Shown piece by piece: positions 15,797 through 26,522 of a DNA stretch of 40,701 nucleotides (its first letter is position 1; every line of letters begins with the position of its first letter). Under the pieces are notes generated by a model that did not search any database, had not been told where the DNA came from, and worked only from the letters and a program-made list of their open reading frames with translations. The position numbers were made by a program, and so were the translations under genes. This stretch comes from Clostridia bacterium. Its GTDB lineage: Bacteria > Bacillota > Clostridia > Christensenellales > DUVY01. Location of the stretch: positions 1-40,701 of the forward strand of contig DATCJR010000181.1 of the NCBI GenBank assembly GCA_036562685.1, written 5' to 3'.

Positions 15797-16843
15797 ATGG
15801 AAGACGATGTAAGATTTATAACAAGTACATTAACTCCGGAAGATATAGACAGCGAAGTAACTTTGCGCCCTCAAAGTCTCGATGAATTTATCGGTCAGGA
15901 AAAGATAAAGAGCAATCTAAAAGTTTATATAGAATCGGCAAAGTTAAGAGGCGAGCCTTTGGATCATGTAATGCTTTATGGTCCTCCGGGGCTTGGCAAG
16001 ACAACCTTAGCGCATATTATCGCCAATGAACTTGGCGTTCAGTTTAAGATAACAAGCGGACCGGCGATTGAGCGCGCGAGCGATTTGGCGGCGGTGTTGA
16101 CCAATCTTTCTCAAGGCGATGTCTTGTTTATTGATGAAATACACAGACTTAACCGATCGATAGAAGAAATACTTTATCCAGCAATGGAAGATTATTGCCT
16201 TGATTTTATGATAGGAAAAGGACCTTCTGCCCGTTCTATGCGGTTGAAATTACAGGGCTTTACTTTGATAGGCGCGACCACAAGAGCAGGGAACATTACA
16301 GGACCCTTAAGAGACCGTTTCGGGGTTATATTCCGCATGGAGATGTATACGCCCCAAGAGTTGGCAATAATTATTAAAAGGTCAGCAACTATTCTTAATA
16401 TAAAAATAGCTGAAGACGCGGCATTTGAGATTGCTTCCCGTTCCAGAGGAACGCCCAGAATCGCCAACAGAATGCTAAAAAGAGTAAGAGATCATGCAGT
16501 AGTGCAGGGAAAATCAGAAATAGACCGAGCTATTGCAAAAAACGCTCTTGACAAAATGGATATTGATATGTTTGGTCTAGACGACGCGGACAGAAAACTT
16601 CTAAAAGCTATGATAGAAAAATTTGACGGCGGTCCTGTGGGAGTAGAAACGCTGTCAGCGGCGACTGGAGAAGAAGCGGTTACCATAGAAGATGTCATAG
16701 AGCCGTATTTGCTGCAGCTTGGATTTTTGTCGCGCACGCCAAGAGGCAGAATAGTATTGCCTGCAGCATATAAGCATCTGGGACTTAAGCCTAAGACCAT
16801 ACAAATGAGTATAGATGATATTACATTAGAGGACAATGACTAA
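15797..16843 (+). CDS. ruvB: Holliday junction helicase RuvB
   Basis: 348 residues, full length. It is the AAA+ motor that pumps DNA through the RuvA-bound junction. Walker A is GPPGLGKTT with Lys68, and Walker B is LFIDEIHR with Asp113. Sensor 1 (LIGATTRAG) and the arginine finger region ([14 protein letters not shown]) follow. The C-terminal winged helix ends near [23 protein letters not shown] from the end of ruvA lies 6 bases before the ATG. queA begins 6 bases after the stop. Confidence 0.97.
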   Translation: MEDDVRFITSTLTPEDIDSEVTLRPQSLDEFIGQEKIKSNLKVYIESAKLRGEPLDHVMLYGPPGLGKTTLAHIIANELGVQFKITSGPAIERASDLAAVLTNLSQGDVLFIDEIHRLNRSIEEILYPAMEDYCLDFMIGKGPSARSMRLKLQGFTLIGATTRAGNITGPLRDRFGVIFRMEMYTPQELAIIIKRSATILNIKIAEDAAFEIASRSRGTPRIANRMLKRVRDHAVVQGKSEIDRAIAKNALDKMDIDMFGLDDADRKLLKAMIEKFDGGPVGVETLSAATGEEAVTIEDVIEPYLLQLGFLSRTPRGRIVLPAAYKHLGLKPKTIQMSIDDITLEDND

Positions 16844-16848
16844 ACAGA

Positions 16849-19003
<2,155 letters not shown>

Positions 19004-19013
19004 GTAATATCAC

Positions 19014-19047
19014 AAATTTATCAAACTTTTTTAATTTGATAAAATTT
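19014..19047 (+). terminator. Weak hairpin after tgt
   Basis: TTATCAAA and TTTGATAA pair around an 8-9 base loop, followed by AATTT only. It may end the ruv-queA-tgt message in part. The short U tract makes this uncertain. Confidence 0.35.
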
Positions 19048-19049
19048 GG

Positions 19050-19078
19050 TTGTCAATAAACTAACAATAATATATTAT
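19050..19078 (+). promoter_or_regulatory. Promoter of yajC
   Basis: TTGTCA (19050-19055), 17 bp, TATTAT (19073-19078); each hexamer is one base from consensus. The leader is ~25 bases and contains AAAGGAGA. Confidence 0.65.
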
Positions 19079-19108
19079 TATAATTAGTTCAAAAAGGAGA
19101 ATAATTTG

Positions 19109-19504
19109 ATGTTAAAATATTTAGCAAGCACACCAAGTAAAGCTAATTTATGGGACAATTGGCCTTTGTTATTAGTTTTGGGTGTTTTATTGATAGTGTT
19201 CTTTGTATTGCCTATCTTTACCCAAAAGAAGAACAACAAAAAATATCAGGATATGATTAATAAAATCAATCTTGGAGATGAAGTTAAAACCATAGGCGGA
19301 GTTGTTGGTAAGGTAATAGAAATTCGAGAAAAATCTGCAACCGAAAAATATATGGTTATTGAAACAGGCGTTGGCGACAACAAGAGCACAATGATTTTTG
19401 ATATGAACGCTCTTTTAAACGTGGTAACACCCGCTTTTGTAGCAGAAGACAATACCAAAACCGAAGAACCTAAAACTGATTCCGCTGAAGAAAAGAAAGA
19501 GTAA
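19109..19504 (+). CDS. yajC: Preprotein translocase accessory protein YajC
   Basis: 131 residues from the ATG at 19109, with AGGAGA 8 bases upstream; the TTG three bases earlier is too near that site. YajC is a single-span membrane protein that joins SecDF at the SecYEG channel. The membrane helix is about residues 18-36 (WPLLLVLGVLLIVFFVLPIF). The cytoplasmic core has INLGDEVKTIGGVVGKVIEI and the tail is acidic (KTEEPKTDSAEEKKE). It stands apart from secDF here: five genes lie between. A terminator follows, so it is probably transcribed alone. Confidence 0.93.
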   Translation: MLKYLASTPSKANLWDNWPLLLVLGVLLIVFFVLPIFTQKKNNKKYQDMINKINLGDEVKTIGGVVGKVIEIREKSATEKYMVIETGVGDNKSTMIFDMNALLNVVTPAFVAEDNTKTEEPKTDSAEEKKE

Positions 19505-19528
19505 GTTTTTTTAAATAATCCAAAAATT

Positions 19529-19561
19529 AATGCGTTTGTTTAAATTCAAACGCATTTTTTA
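19529..19561 (+). terminator. Terminator of yajC
   Basis: AATGCGTTTG and CAAACGCATT pair around an 8-base loop and run into a T tract, 25 bases after the yajC stop. Confidence 0.9.
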
Positions 19562-19655
19562 TTTTAATGCAAAAAATTAATTAATAGGCATTAATAAAGC
19601 ATTTACAAGATTAAACTTAAAATAAATTTTAATTTGTTTTTTTCCAGATTTAACC

Positions 19656-19684
19656 TTGAAAAAGATAATTTGATAATATATAAT
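19656..19684 (+). promoter_or_regulatory. Promoter of the SbcD/SbcC-like pair
   Basis: TTGAAA (19656-19661), 17 bp, TATAAT (19679-19684). The rest of the 245-base gap from yajC holds only the yajC terminator and AT-rich DNA. Confidence 0.68.
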
Positions 19685-19750
19685 AAACATATAAGTTTAT
19701 ATATATGTAGCTTTTTGACATAAAAAATACTAAAGAGACGAGAAGGTACG

Positions 19751-20809
19751 ATGAAAATAATTCACTGTTCGGACATTCATTTGGATTCTAAGCTAGAAGG
19801 CGTTAATTCTACCGAGCGTAACAATGAACTTTTAAGTACATTTTACAAAATGGTTGATTATGCAAAAAGTGAAAACGTACGCACTATTATTATCGCAGGC
19901 GATTTATTTGACTCTAGCCGCGTTTATGTCAAAACCAAAAACTATATAATTGATCTTATTTCCCAAACACCAGAAATTGATTTTTTATATCTAAAGGGCA
20001 ACCACGATTTGTTTAGTCCTTTTGAAGGCATGGAAATGCCTGTTAATTTCAAACCTTTTTTTAATAAATGGACTCAATATGTCTATGACGATGTTACGAT
20101 AACGGGAATAGAAACAGATGCCGAAAATTATCTTACATTATATTATGATCTAAGCCTTGATCCCAATAAAAAAAACATAGTAGTTATGCATGGCGCGGTT
20201 TCAACGGTTTCCAAAATGGATACTGTTAATATCGACGAACTAAAAGACAAGAACATAGACTATCTTGCCCTTGGTCATTACCATGCCTTTGTTTGCAAGC
20301 CTTTGGACAAAAGAGGGATTTATTGTTATAGCGGATGTCTAGAAAGCAGAGGTTTTGACGAAATCGGCGAAAAAGGTTTTGTGCTTATTGATACGGACCA
20401 AAAAATCAAACCTAGGTTGATTACCGGCTTTACATATCGCACTGTTTATGAAAGAGAAGTAGATATTACAGGGCTTAGTACCTATCTGAAGATAAAAAAC
20501 GCTGTAATCAATGCAGTATCAGATATTGATAAAAGGCATTATCTCAAAATTAAACTCACAGGCAATTACAATCTCAACACCCAAAAAGATGTTCAACATC
20601 TTAGCCTTGATTTGAATTCTTTATTTTATTCTGTCAGAATTGAAGACAATACAGTTTTGGACATAAAGCCTGAAGAATATATGTATGATATTTCATTAAA
20701 AGGCGAGTTTATAAGAGCGGTGTTAAAGTCCGATTTGTCTCAAAAGCAAAAGGAAGATATTATTAACGTGGGTATAAAAGCATTAAAAGGCGAGGAAATA
20801 GCGCTATGA
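19751..20809 (+). CDS. DNA repair exonuclease, SbcD/YhaO-like
   Basis: 352 residues. It is a calcineurin-type metallophosphoesterase, the nuclease half of an SbcCD/Mre11-Rad50 type complex that processes DNA ends and hairpins. The metal motifs are in order: CSDIHLD (Asp8, His10), IIAGDLFDS, KGNHDLF (Asn84, His85), VMHGAVS and LALGHYHAF. The C-terminal part is shorter than in SbcD, closer to Bacillus YhaO. It overlaps the ATPase gene by four bases (ATGA), so the two are translated together. The binding site before the ATG (GAGACGAGAAGG) is unusual but purine-rich. Assignment to YhaO rather than SbcD rests on the partner's form. Confidence 0.88.
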   Translation: MKIIHCSDIHLDSKLEGVNSTERNNELLSTFYKMVDYAKSENVRTIIIAGDLFDSSRVYVKTKNYIIDLISQTPEIDFLYLKGNHDLFSPFEGMEMPVNFKPFFNKWTQYVYDDVTITGIETDAENYLTLYYDLSLDPNKKNIVVMHGAVSTVSKMDTVNIDELKDKNIDYLALGHYHAFVCKPLDKRGIYCYSGCLESRGFDEIGEKGFVLIDTDQKIKPRLITGFTYRTVYEREVDITGLSTYLKIKNAVINAVSDIDKRHYLKIKLTGNYNLNTQKDVQHLSLDLNSLFYSVRIEDNTVLDIKPEEYMYDISLKGEFIRAVLKSDLSQKQKEDIINVGIKALKGEEIAL

Positions 20810-22818
20810 TTTTGAAAAAATGCTTTGTGGAAAATTTTGGTACTTTACATAATTTTTCTTATGATTTTCAAAAAGGACTTAATATAATTCAGCAGGACAA
20901 CGGCTGGGGAAAGACTACGTTGTCTGTGTTTATAAAATCAATGTTCTATGGATTGACGCCGTCCAGAAAATTATCCTTAGACGAGAACGAAAGAAAAAAG
21001 TACACTCCCTGGCAAGGCGGAAAATTCGGCGGTTATATTGAGTTTGAAATGGGAGAAAAAGCATACAGAATAGAAAGGTTTTTTGGCAAAAAAGAAAGCG
21101 AAGATACCTTTATGCTGTATGACCTTGGAACAAACAAACCTAGCACGGATTATTCCTCAAAAATAGGCTATGAGATATTCAAAATAGACGAAGAAGCGTA
21201 CGAAAGAAGCACATTTTTTCCTCAAAAAAACTATAAGCTGGGAATCAACGATTCTATTAAGGCAAAATTAACCAACCTTATAGAAAGCACAGACGATATG
21301 GGCGGATTTTCGGAAGCGATAGAAAACATTAAACTGAAAAAAGGCGTTTATGAAAAACGCGGAAACAAAGGACTTATTGCCGAACTTGAAAACAGACAGC
21401 TTGAGTTATATGACGACTTGGAGCTTTGCAAAGAAAAAGAAAGAACCAAACAAAGACTTACCAAGCGATACAATAATTTGTTAAACGAACAAAGAGAACT
21501 TGAACTTCAAGCCCAAAAATTAAGACACGAAATTGATATCATCAAGGAAAACAGGGTAAAAAAAGAAGTTTACGAAAACTATCAAAGACTCAAGACTGAT
21601 TATCAGCGCGCCTTATCTATGTATAACGGTGTTCAGTCCAACTTTAACAACAGACCTATATCAACTACTACTATGCGTGATCTTGACGAACGTATGTCGT
21701 CAATCACTAACGCGTCTTACAGAATAAAAGAATTTCATCAGCAAATAGAGAAAAACAAAGAGGAAGAAAAAAAGACAACAAACAAAGCCAAAACTTTAAG
21801 CTGGGTTTTGGGTGTTTTAGATATAATGCTGATTGGCGGCGGCGTTGCTTCATTGTTCATTGAACGTCTAATAGGTTATATACTGTTGGGATGCGCAGGC
21901 GCTTTGACCGTATTTAGTTTAATTTCGTTAATAATGATGCTGGTAAAAAAGGGTGTAAAAAAAGGAAAGACTCAAAAGCTTGAAAAAGAAGTACAAGCCT
22001 CTAACAGACAAGTAGCCAGCAATTCATATTATGTAACCAATACCTTAAGGTCTTATTACAGTGACGTCAATCAGAACAACTATTATGACAGATACAACGA
22101 ACTAAAATACAGCGCAAGAATAGTCCAAGAAAGAGAAGAAGAAAAGAACCGTAAATACAAAGCACTTATGGACTATATAAAAGAAAAGAACATCAACGAA
22201 AGAGAAGTTGTAGATGTTACCAAACTTAAGACTGATTTTGGCACGTTGGAAACAGAGTTGTATGATGTTCAAAAGTTGCTGGACTCAAAAACGATAGAAA
22301 TTATTAATCTCAAAAATGAAATAAAGCTCAATGAAAACTTTGTTAAGCAAAAAGATGAAATTTTGCAAGAGTTAAAACAAACTGAACAGGAAATAGAAAA
22401 GGCAAAATACAATGTGCAGACTTTGAGCCTTGCAATGGAATTCTTAGAAAAAGCCAGAGATACCTTATCGCTTAACTATCTTGACAAGATGGAATCAAGC
22501 TGCAAAAAGTACATAAGGCAGTTTAACAAGACAGACGACTTTAGCATAGATACAGATCTGGATGTCAAGATAGAAAAAAACGGCGAGAAAAAAGATTTGA
22601 GTTATTTTTCAGCAGGCCATAGAGATATAGTGGGGCTATGCACAAGGTTAGCGCTCATTGACGCCATGTTTGAAAAAGAAAAGCCTTTTATAGTGTTTGA
22701 CGATCCTTTTGTAAACTATGACGACAACAACCTCGAAAAAGCAAAAGAAATTTTAACCAAAATCGCCCAAACCTATCAGGTTATTTATCTTGTATGTCAT
22801 TCCAGCAGAGCACAATAA
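20806..22818 (+). CDS. SbcC/YhaN-like ATPase with a membrane-spanning hairpin
   Basis: 670 residues, an SMC/Rad50-like ATPase. Walker A at the N-terminus is QQDNGWGKTT with Lys36. Near the C-terminus, YFSAGHRDIVGLCTRLALID is the ABC signature and FIVFDDPF (Asp632, Asp633) is Walker B. Between them lie two long charged coiled-coil arms. A strongly hydrophobic stretch at about residues 331-385 (LSWVLGVLDIMLIGGGVASL ... LLGCAGALTVFSLISLIMML) would form two membrane helices at the tip of the coiled coil. That layout fits YhaN more than cytosolic SbcC. It is shorter than those I know (YhaN is ~960, SbcC ~1050), mainly in the arms. It pairs with the nuclease upstream, and a terminator closes the unit. 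Confidence 0.85.
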   Translation: MILKKCFVENFGTLHNFSYDFQKGLNIIQQDNGWGKTTLSVFIKSMFYGLTPSRKLSLDENERKKYTPWQGGKFGGYIEFEMGEKAYRIERFFGKKESEDTFMLYDLGTNKPSTDYSSKIGYEIFKIDEEAYERSTFFPQKNYKLGINDSIKAKLTNLIESTDDMGGFSEAIENIKLKKGVYEKRGNKGLIAELENRQLELYDDLELCKEKERTKQRLTKRYNNLLNEQRELELQAQKLRHEIDIIKENRVKKEVYENYQRLKTDYQRALSMYNGVQSNFNNRPISTTTMRDLDERMSSITNASYRIKEFHQQIEKNKEEEKKTTNKAKTLSWVLGVLDIMLIGGGVASLFIERLIGYILLGCAGALTVFSLISLIMMLVKKGVKKGKTQKLEKEVQASNRQVASNSYYVTNTLRSYYSDVNQNNYYDRYNELKYSARIVQEREEEKNRKYKALMDYIKEKNINEREVVDVTKLKTDFGTLETELYDVQKLLDSKTIEIINLKNEIKLNENFVKQKDEILQELKQTEQEIEKAKYNVQTLSLAMEFLEKARDTLSLNYLDKMESSCKKYIRQFNKTDDFSIDTDLDVKIEKNGEKKDLSYFSAGHRDIVGLCTRLALIDAMFEKEKPFIVFDDPFVNYDDNNLEKAKEILTKIAQTYQVIYLVCHSSRAQ

Positions 22819-22825
22819 AGTGATC

Positions 22826-22857
22826 AAAGCTTCTATCTTTAGAAGCTTTTTTATTTT
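22826..22857 (+). terminator. Terminator of the SbcD/SbcC-like pair
   Basis: AAAGCTTCTA and TAGAAGCTTT pair around TCTT and run into a T-rich tract, 8 bases after the stop. Confidence 0.9.
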
Positions 22858-22959
22858 TTATCTAAAAATAGATTTTTCTTTGGACTTTTTTGTAACTATC
22901 ATATTAGAAAACATATCGGCATATTTTATATTGAATATCTTATATGCAGGTGGATAATA

Positions 22960-23379
22960 ATGAGTTTAAGTCTAAAAAAAGAAAAGTCAAAAACGACAAG
23001 TCCAAAGGTAGGCGAAATATATCTTGAAATTTTAAAAGGTTTGACCATTGCGCTTATTATAAGCCTAATCTTGATTTTGGCAATGGCATTAGTGATTACT
23101 TTTGTCGATGTGTCAGATACAGTAATAGCAATAATCAATCAGATAATAAAAGCTGTTTCTCTTCTTGTAGCAAGCATAGTTTCATTTAAAGAAAAATCCA
23201 AGGGCTGGAAAAAAGGCTTGATTTTGGGCGTAGTTTACATAATAGCGGCTTATATTATTTTTTCTTTGATGGAAGGCAAGTTTACATTCGGCTGGAGTAT
23301 TTTGTTTGACCTCATCGCAGGTGCTGTAATGGGCATTGTATGCGGAATATTTGCTGTCAATTTGGGAAAAAAGAACTAA
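22960..23379 (+). CDS. TIGR04086-type four-helix membrane protein
   Basis: 139 residues with a basic N-terminus (SLKKEKSKTTSPK) and four predicted membrane helices, at about residues 26-48, 50-70, 84-104 and 110-134. I assign it to the TIGR04086 membrane family because of its size, helix pattern and place: such genes are commonly found beside the SCIFF peptide gene and yajC/secDF in Clostridia. The function is unknown. AGGTGG lies 8 bases before the ATG. No clear terminator separates it from the SCIFF gene, but SCIFF has its own promoter. Confidence 0.72.
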   Translation: MSLSLKKEKSKTTSPKVGEIYLEILKGLTIALIISLILILAMALVITFVDVSDTVIAIINQIIKAVSLLVASIVSFKEKSKGWKKGLILGVVYIIAAYIIFSLMEGKFTFGWSILFDLIAGAVMGIVCGIFAVNLGKKN

Positions 23380-23418
23380 ACAGTAATAGGTTAAAATTTC
23401 ATTTTTTATAATATTTTC

Positions 23419-23447
23419 TTGATAAACGGGATGTTTTGGTATATAAT
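23419..23447 (+). promoter_or_regulatory. Promoter of the SCIFF peptide gene
   Basis: TTGATA (23419-23424), 17 bp, TATAAT (23442-23447). The leader is ~20 bases and carries TAGGAGG. Confidence 0.78.
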
Positions 23448-23472
23448 CATTATATAAAATTAGGAGGAAGTT

Positions 23473-23646
23473 ATGAAGCATATAAAAGTTATTGCAGCCA
23501 ACACAATTGACAGAAGTAAGGGAACTGGTTGCGGAGAATGCCAGGCAAGCTGCCAGTCCGCATGCAAAACAAGCTGCACAGTAGCTAACCAAAACTGCGA
23601 AAAGAAAATAGTACGTAATCCCGTTATCAAAGTTTGCTTAGAATAA
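23473..23646 (+). CDS. scfA: SCIFF ranthipeptide precursor with C-terminal extension
   Basis: 57 residues; AGGAGG lies 6 bases before the ATG. SCIFF means six cysteines in forty-five residues, a ribosomally made peptide whose maturase adds thioether links. The leader is MKHIKVIAANTIDRSKG. The core has Cys20, 23, 27, 31, 35 and 42, the family spacing C-x2-C-x3-C-x3-C-x3-C-x6-C, in GCGECQASCQSACKTSCTV and NQNCEK. In a studied SCIFF peptide (CteA) the link joins a Cys to a Thr five residues later; Cys31 and Thr36 match that pair by eye. Known members usually stop right after the last Cys at about residue 46. This one adds KIVRNPVIKVCLE and a seventh Cys (55). The maturase is 75 bases downstream. 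The biological role of SCIFF peptides is not settled. Confidence 0.93.
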   Translation: MKHIKVIAANTIDRSKGTGCGECQASCQSACKTSCTVANQNCEKKIVRNPVIKVCLE

Positions 23647-23678
23647 AATTTTTTATAAAGGTTGTAAAAAAAATTAGC

Positions 23679-23712
23679 TATGCAGTAATGTTTAAGTTAC
23701 TGCATATTTTTT
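23679..23712 (+). terminator. Terminator between SCIFF gene and maturase gene
   Basis: TATGCAGTAA and TTACTGCATA form a perfect 10-bp stem with an 8-base loop, followed by six T. It ends 10 bases before the maturase ATG. Partial read-through would give much precursor and little enzyme. Confidence 0.85.
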
Positions 23713-23721
23713 GTAATTGAC

Positions 23722-25077
23722 ATGGTACATAGTTTTAAAGTTTTAGACGATTATTTTTTGTTAGATAGTGAAAGCGGAAGTGTTTTTCATATTGATCGTG
23801 CTGCACATGAAGCTGTTCAGATAATGACAGGCAATGCGCCTTCTAAAAAAGAAATTTCTGACGACATAAAAGAAGCGATTAATGAGCTTGAGAGTTTGAA
23901 AGATCAAGGCGTGCTTTTTTGTCAACCGCCCGAACCCGAGGAGGTAAAGTACAACGGGGATATTAAGTCGATGTGCCTTAATATAAGCCACCGCTGCAAC
24001 CTTAAGTGCAAATACTGCTTTGCAAAAGAGGGTACTTACGGCGGACAAGCTGCGGATATGAGCTTGGAAATAGCAAAAAAGGCTATTGACTTTTTGATAA
24101 TGCACAGCGGTAAAAGGCACTTCTTGGAAATTGACTTTTTTGGCGGCGAACCAATTCTTAATTTTGATGTTGTAAAATCTGCGGTTGAATACGCCAAAGT
24201 TCAAGCGCCCAAGTTCAATAAAACATTCCGTTTTACCATTACCACTAACGGCGTTATTTTTAATGAAGACCAGATAGATTTTATTAATCAAAATATGTCC
24301 AATGTTGTCATCAGCATAGACGGCAGACCAGAGGTTCATAACAACGCGCGTCCTTTTGCAGGCGGACAAGAGAGCTATGACAAGGTTCTGAAGTTTGCCA
24401 AAAATTTTAGAAGTATAAGAGGCAGCAAGGATTATTATATAAGAGGTACATATACGGCTCAAAACCTGGATTTTGCAAATGATGTTCTTTGGATAAATGA
24501 TCAGGGCTTTGACCAGATTTCAATCGAGCCTGTTGTTTTGCCTTATGAACATGTAATGGCAATTAAGCAAGAACATATTCAAAAAATAAAAGACGAATAT
24601 GAGCGTTTGGCAAAAGAATATCTAGAACGCAGAAAGACCGAAAAATGGTTTAATTTCTTCCATTTCATGATTAATTTTGAAGGCGGACCTTGCGAGAAAA
24701 AGAGAGTAAGCGCATGCAGCGCAGGCAACGAATATGTCGCAATAGCGCCCGATGGATTGATATATCCTTGTCATCAATTTGTAGGCAATCATGATTTTGT
24801 TTTGGGCGACCTAAAAAATTGGAATAAGGATTCAAAATTACCGCTTAACGAAGAGATAAGAAATAAATTTCAAAACTGCAATATCCACACTAAACCTAAG
24901 TGTAAGAACTGTTTTGCAAAATACTATTGTTCGGGCGGATGTGCTGCCAATAACTATAATCTCAATAATGACATTAATGATCCGGTTGATGTTATGTGTG
25001 AAGTTATCAGAAAGCGTACTGAATGTGCTATCGCTGTTAACATATTGGAGAATTATTCTAAACAATCGGTTGACTAA
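23722..25077 (+). CDS. scfB: SCIFF maturase, radical SAM thioether-forming enzyme
   Basis: 451 residues. The enzyme uses S-adenosylmethionine and iron-sulfur clusters to make thioether bonds from SCIFF cysteines to nearby residues. Residues ~1-80 form a PqqD-like leader-binding domain. The radical SAM motif is Cys92-x3-Cys96-x2-Cys99 in HRCNLKCKYCFAKEG, followed by DFFGGEPILNF. The C-terminal SPASM domain supplies auxiliary cluster ligands: Cys324, Cys332, Cys350 and the later set in KPKCKNCFAKYYCSGGCA and VMCEV. No purine-rich ribosome binding site lies before the ATG (preceded by TGTAATTGAC), and a terminator stands just upstream, so expression is probably low. The neighbouring SCIFF gene fixes the assignment. 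Confidence 0.95.
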   Translation: MVHSFKVLDDYFLLDSESGSVFHIDRAAHEAVQIMTGNAPSKKEISDDIKEAINELESLKDQGVLFCQPPEPEEVKYNGDIKSMCLNISHRCNLKCKYCFAKEGTYGGQAADMSLEIAKKAIDFLIMHSGKRHFLEIDFFGGEPILNFDVVKSAVEYAKVQAPKFNKTFRFTITTNGVIFNEDQIDFINQNMSNVVISIDGRPEVHNNARPFAGGQESYDKVLKFAKNFRSIRGSKDYYIRGTYTAQNLDFANDVLWINDQGFDQISIEPVVLPYEHVMAIKQEHIQKIKDEYERLAKEYLERRKTEKWFNFFHFMINFEGGPCEKKRVSACSAGNEYVAIAPDGLIYPCHQFVGNHDFVLGDLKNWNKDSKLPLNEEIRNKFQNCNIHTKPKCKNCFAKYYCSGGCAANNYNLNNDINDPVDVMCEVIRKRTECAIAVNILENYSKQSVD

Positions 25078-25098
25078 TAAAGTATAAAAACTTATAAT
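25070..25098 (+). promoter_or_regulatory. Promoter of secDF, overlapping the end of scfB
   Basis: TTGACT (25070-25075), 17 bp, TATAAT (25093-25098). The -35 lies over the last codons and stop of the maturase gene, so secDF is transcribed independently of the SCIFF genes. Confidence 0.8.
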
Positions 25099-25133
25099 TA
25101 ATTATTAGTGCGAGATTAGTATAAGGAGATATT

Positions 25134-26522
25134 ATGCAAAAGCATAAAAAAGGCGCAATAGTCAAGTTAGTCTTAATTTCCATAGCTATTGCAATAGCGT
25201 TGTTTTTGGCGCTTGTACCGTTTAATGTTCCGTTTACAAATTACAAATATACGTCATTTGCAGGCGGAATAAAGCTAGGAATTGACTTAAAGGGCGGTAT
25301 TTATGCCGTTTATGACATTGCGGACAATGAAGAAGACCGTACTAATTTGGATTCACGCTTGGAAGGTACGGTAAGCCGTCTTTATAGCATGATAACAGGC
25401 AAGGGCTATATGGAAGCTACCGTAAGTCGTGAAGGCAAAACACGCATTCGTGTAGAGGTTCCCGACCTTCAAAACCCCGAAGAATTGTTTGAGGTTATTG
25501 GTGAACCTGCCGTATTAGAGTTCAGAATTGATGGGGAAACTGTATTAACTGGTGATACTATTGAAAATGCGTACGCTTCTTATTCGGATACTGAAGGCTA
25601 TTTAGTTCAGCTTATCTTTAATGCCGAGGGTACTAAGAAGTTTGGCGAAATAACAACAAACAACATTAACAAAACCATGGATATCGTGGTAAATGAGCAA
25701 GTTATTTCTTCTGCACAAATACGTCAAGCGATTACCAACGGAAAACCTGTTATAACTAGTCCCAATTTTGATTATCAATCCGCGAGCAAGCTAGCCAATC
25801 AAATTGTATCAGGTGCTTTTGATGTAAAACTTCAATTAATTGAATCAAGTGTGGTAAGTCCTACTTTGGGTGCCAATGCATTGACAACCAGTCTTATAGC
25901 AGGTGCTATTGGACTTGTAGGAATTATCATATTTTTGTGTGTTTTATACAGAGTAATGGGGGCTATGTCTTCATTATCCTTGCTGTTGTTTACAGCATTG
26001 TATCTGTTCTTTTTATGGGCATTGCCGTGGGTACAGCTGACATTGCCTGGTATAGCTGGTATAATCCTCAGTATTGGTATGGCGGTCGATGCTAATATAG
26101 TTATTTTTGAAAGAGTAAAAGACGAATATAGACTTGGAAAATCAATAAACGCATCCATAGCGGCAGGATTCAAAAGAGCGCTTGCAGCAATTATCGATTC
26201 CAACGTTACTACAATTATCGCTGCAGTCGTATTGATTGCTTTGGGGACAGGCTCTGTAAGAGGATTTGGTATTACATGGCTTATCGGTGTAGTCGTTTCT
26301 ATGTTCTGCTCGTTGGTTGTTACTAGAGGATTGCTAAAAACATTCTTAAATATCAACAAGACAGACGCAAAATTGTTTAATCTAAAAAGAGATGACGATG
26401 TTACCGAAGTTCCGGATGATCATGACACTAAGGGTGACAGACCTCGTGGAATTTTTTCATTGGGCAAAGCAATAAAAAACAAATTTGCCGCAAAAAAACA
26501 AACTGGGAGCGTTAACGAATGA
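25134..26522 (+). CDS. secD: Protein translocase subunit SecD
   Basis: 462 residues. With SecF it uses the proton gradient to pull exported proteins through SecYEG. One N-terminal membrane helix (LVLISIAIAIALFLALVPF) is followed by KLGIDLKGGIYAVYDI, the P1 head on the outer face (to about residue 230), and five membrane helices with the conserved GIILSIGMAVDANIVIFERVKDE. It is on the short side because SecD and SecF are separate genes here and the head is compact. AAGGAGA lies 6 bases before the ATG. It overlaps secF by four bases (ATGA). Confidence 0.96.
   Translation: MQKHKKGAIVKLVLISIAIAIALFLALVPFNVPFTNYKYTSFAGGIKLGIDLKGGIYAVYDIADNEEDRTNLDSRLEGTVSRLYSMITGKGYMEATVSREGKTRIRVEVPDLQNPEELFEVIGEPAVLEFRIDGETVLTGDTIENAYASYSDTEGYLVQLIFNAEGTKKFGEITTNNINKTMDIVVNEQVISSAQIRQAITNGKPVITSPNFDYQSASKLANQIVSGAFDVKLQLIESSVVSPTLGANALTTSLIAGAIGLVGIIIFLCVLYRVMGAMSSLSLLLFTALYLFFLWALPWVQLTLPGIAGIILSIGMAVDANIVIFERVKDEYRLGKSINASIAAGFKRALAAIIDSNVTTIIAAVVLIALGTGSVRGFGITWLIGVVVSMFCSLVVTRGLLKTFLNINKTDAKLFNLKRDDDVTEVPDDHDTKGDRPRGIFSLGKAIKNKFAAKKQTGSVNE

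Noticed and set aside
23761-24462. 233-residue open frame on the reverse strand inside the SCIFF maturase
   Set aside because: It is antisense to a gene with all radical SAM motifs and has no start signals.
25832-26359. 175-residue hydrophobic open frame antisense to secD
   Set aside because: Its hydrophobic character mirrors the membrane helices of secD on the other strand.
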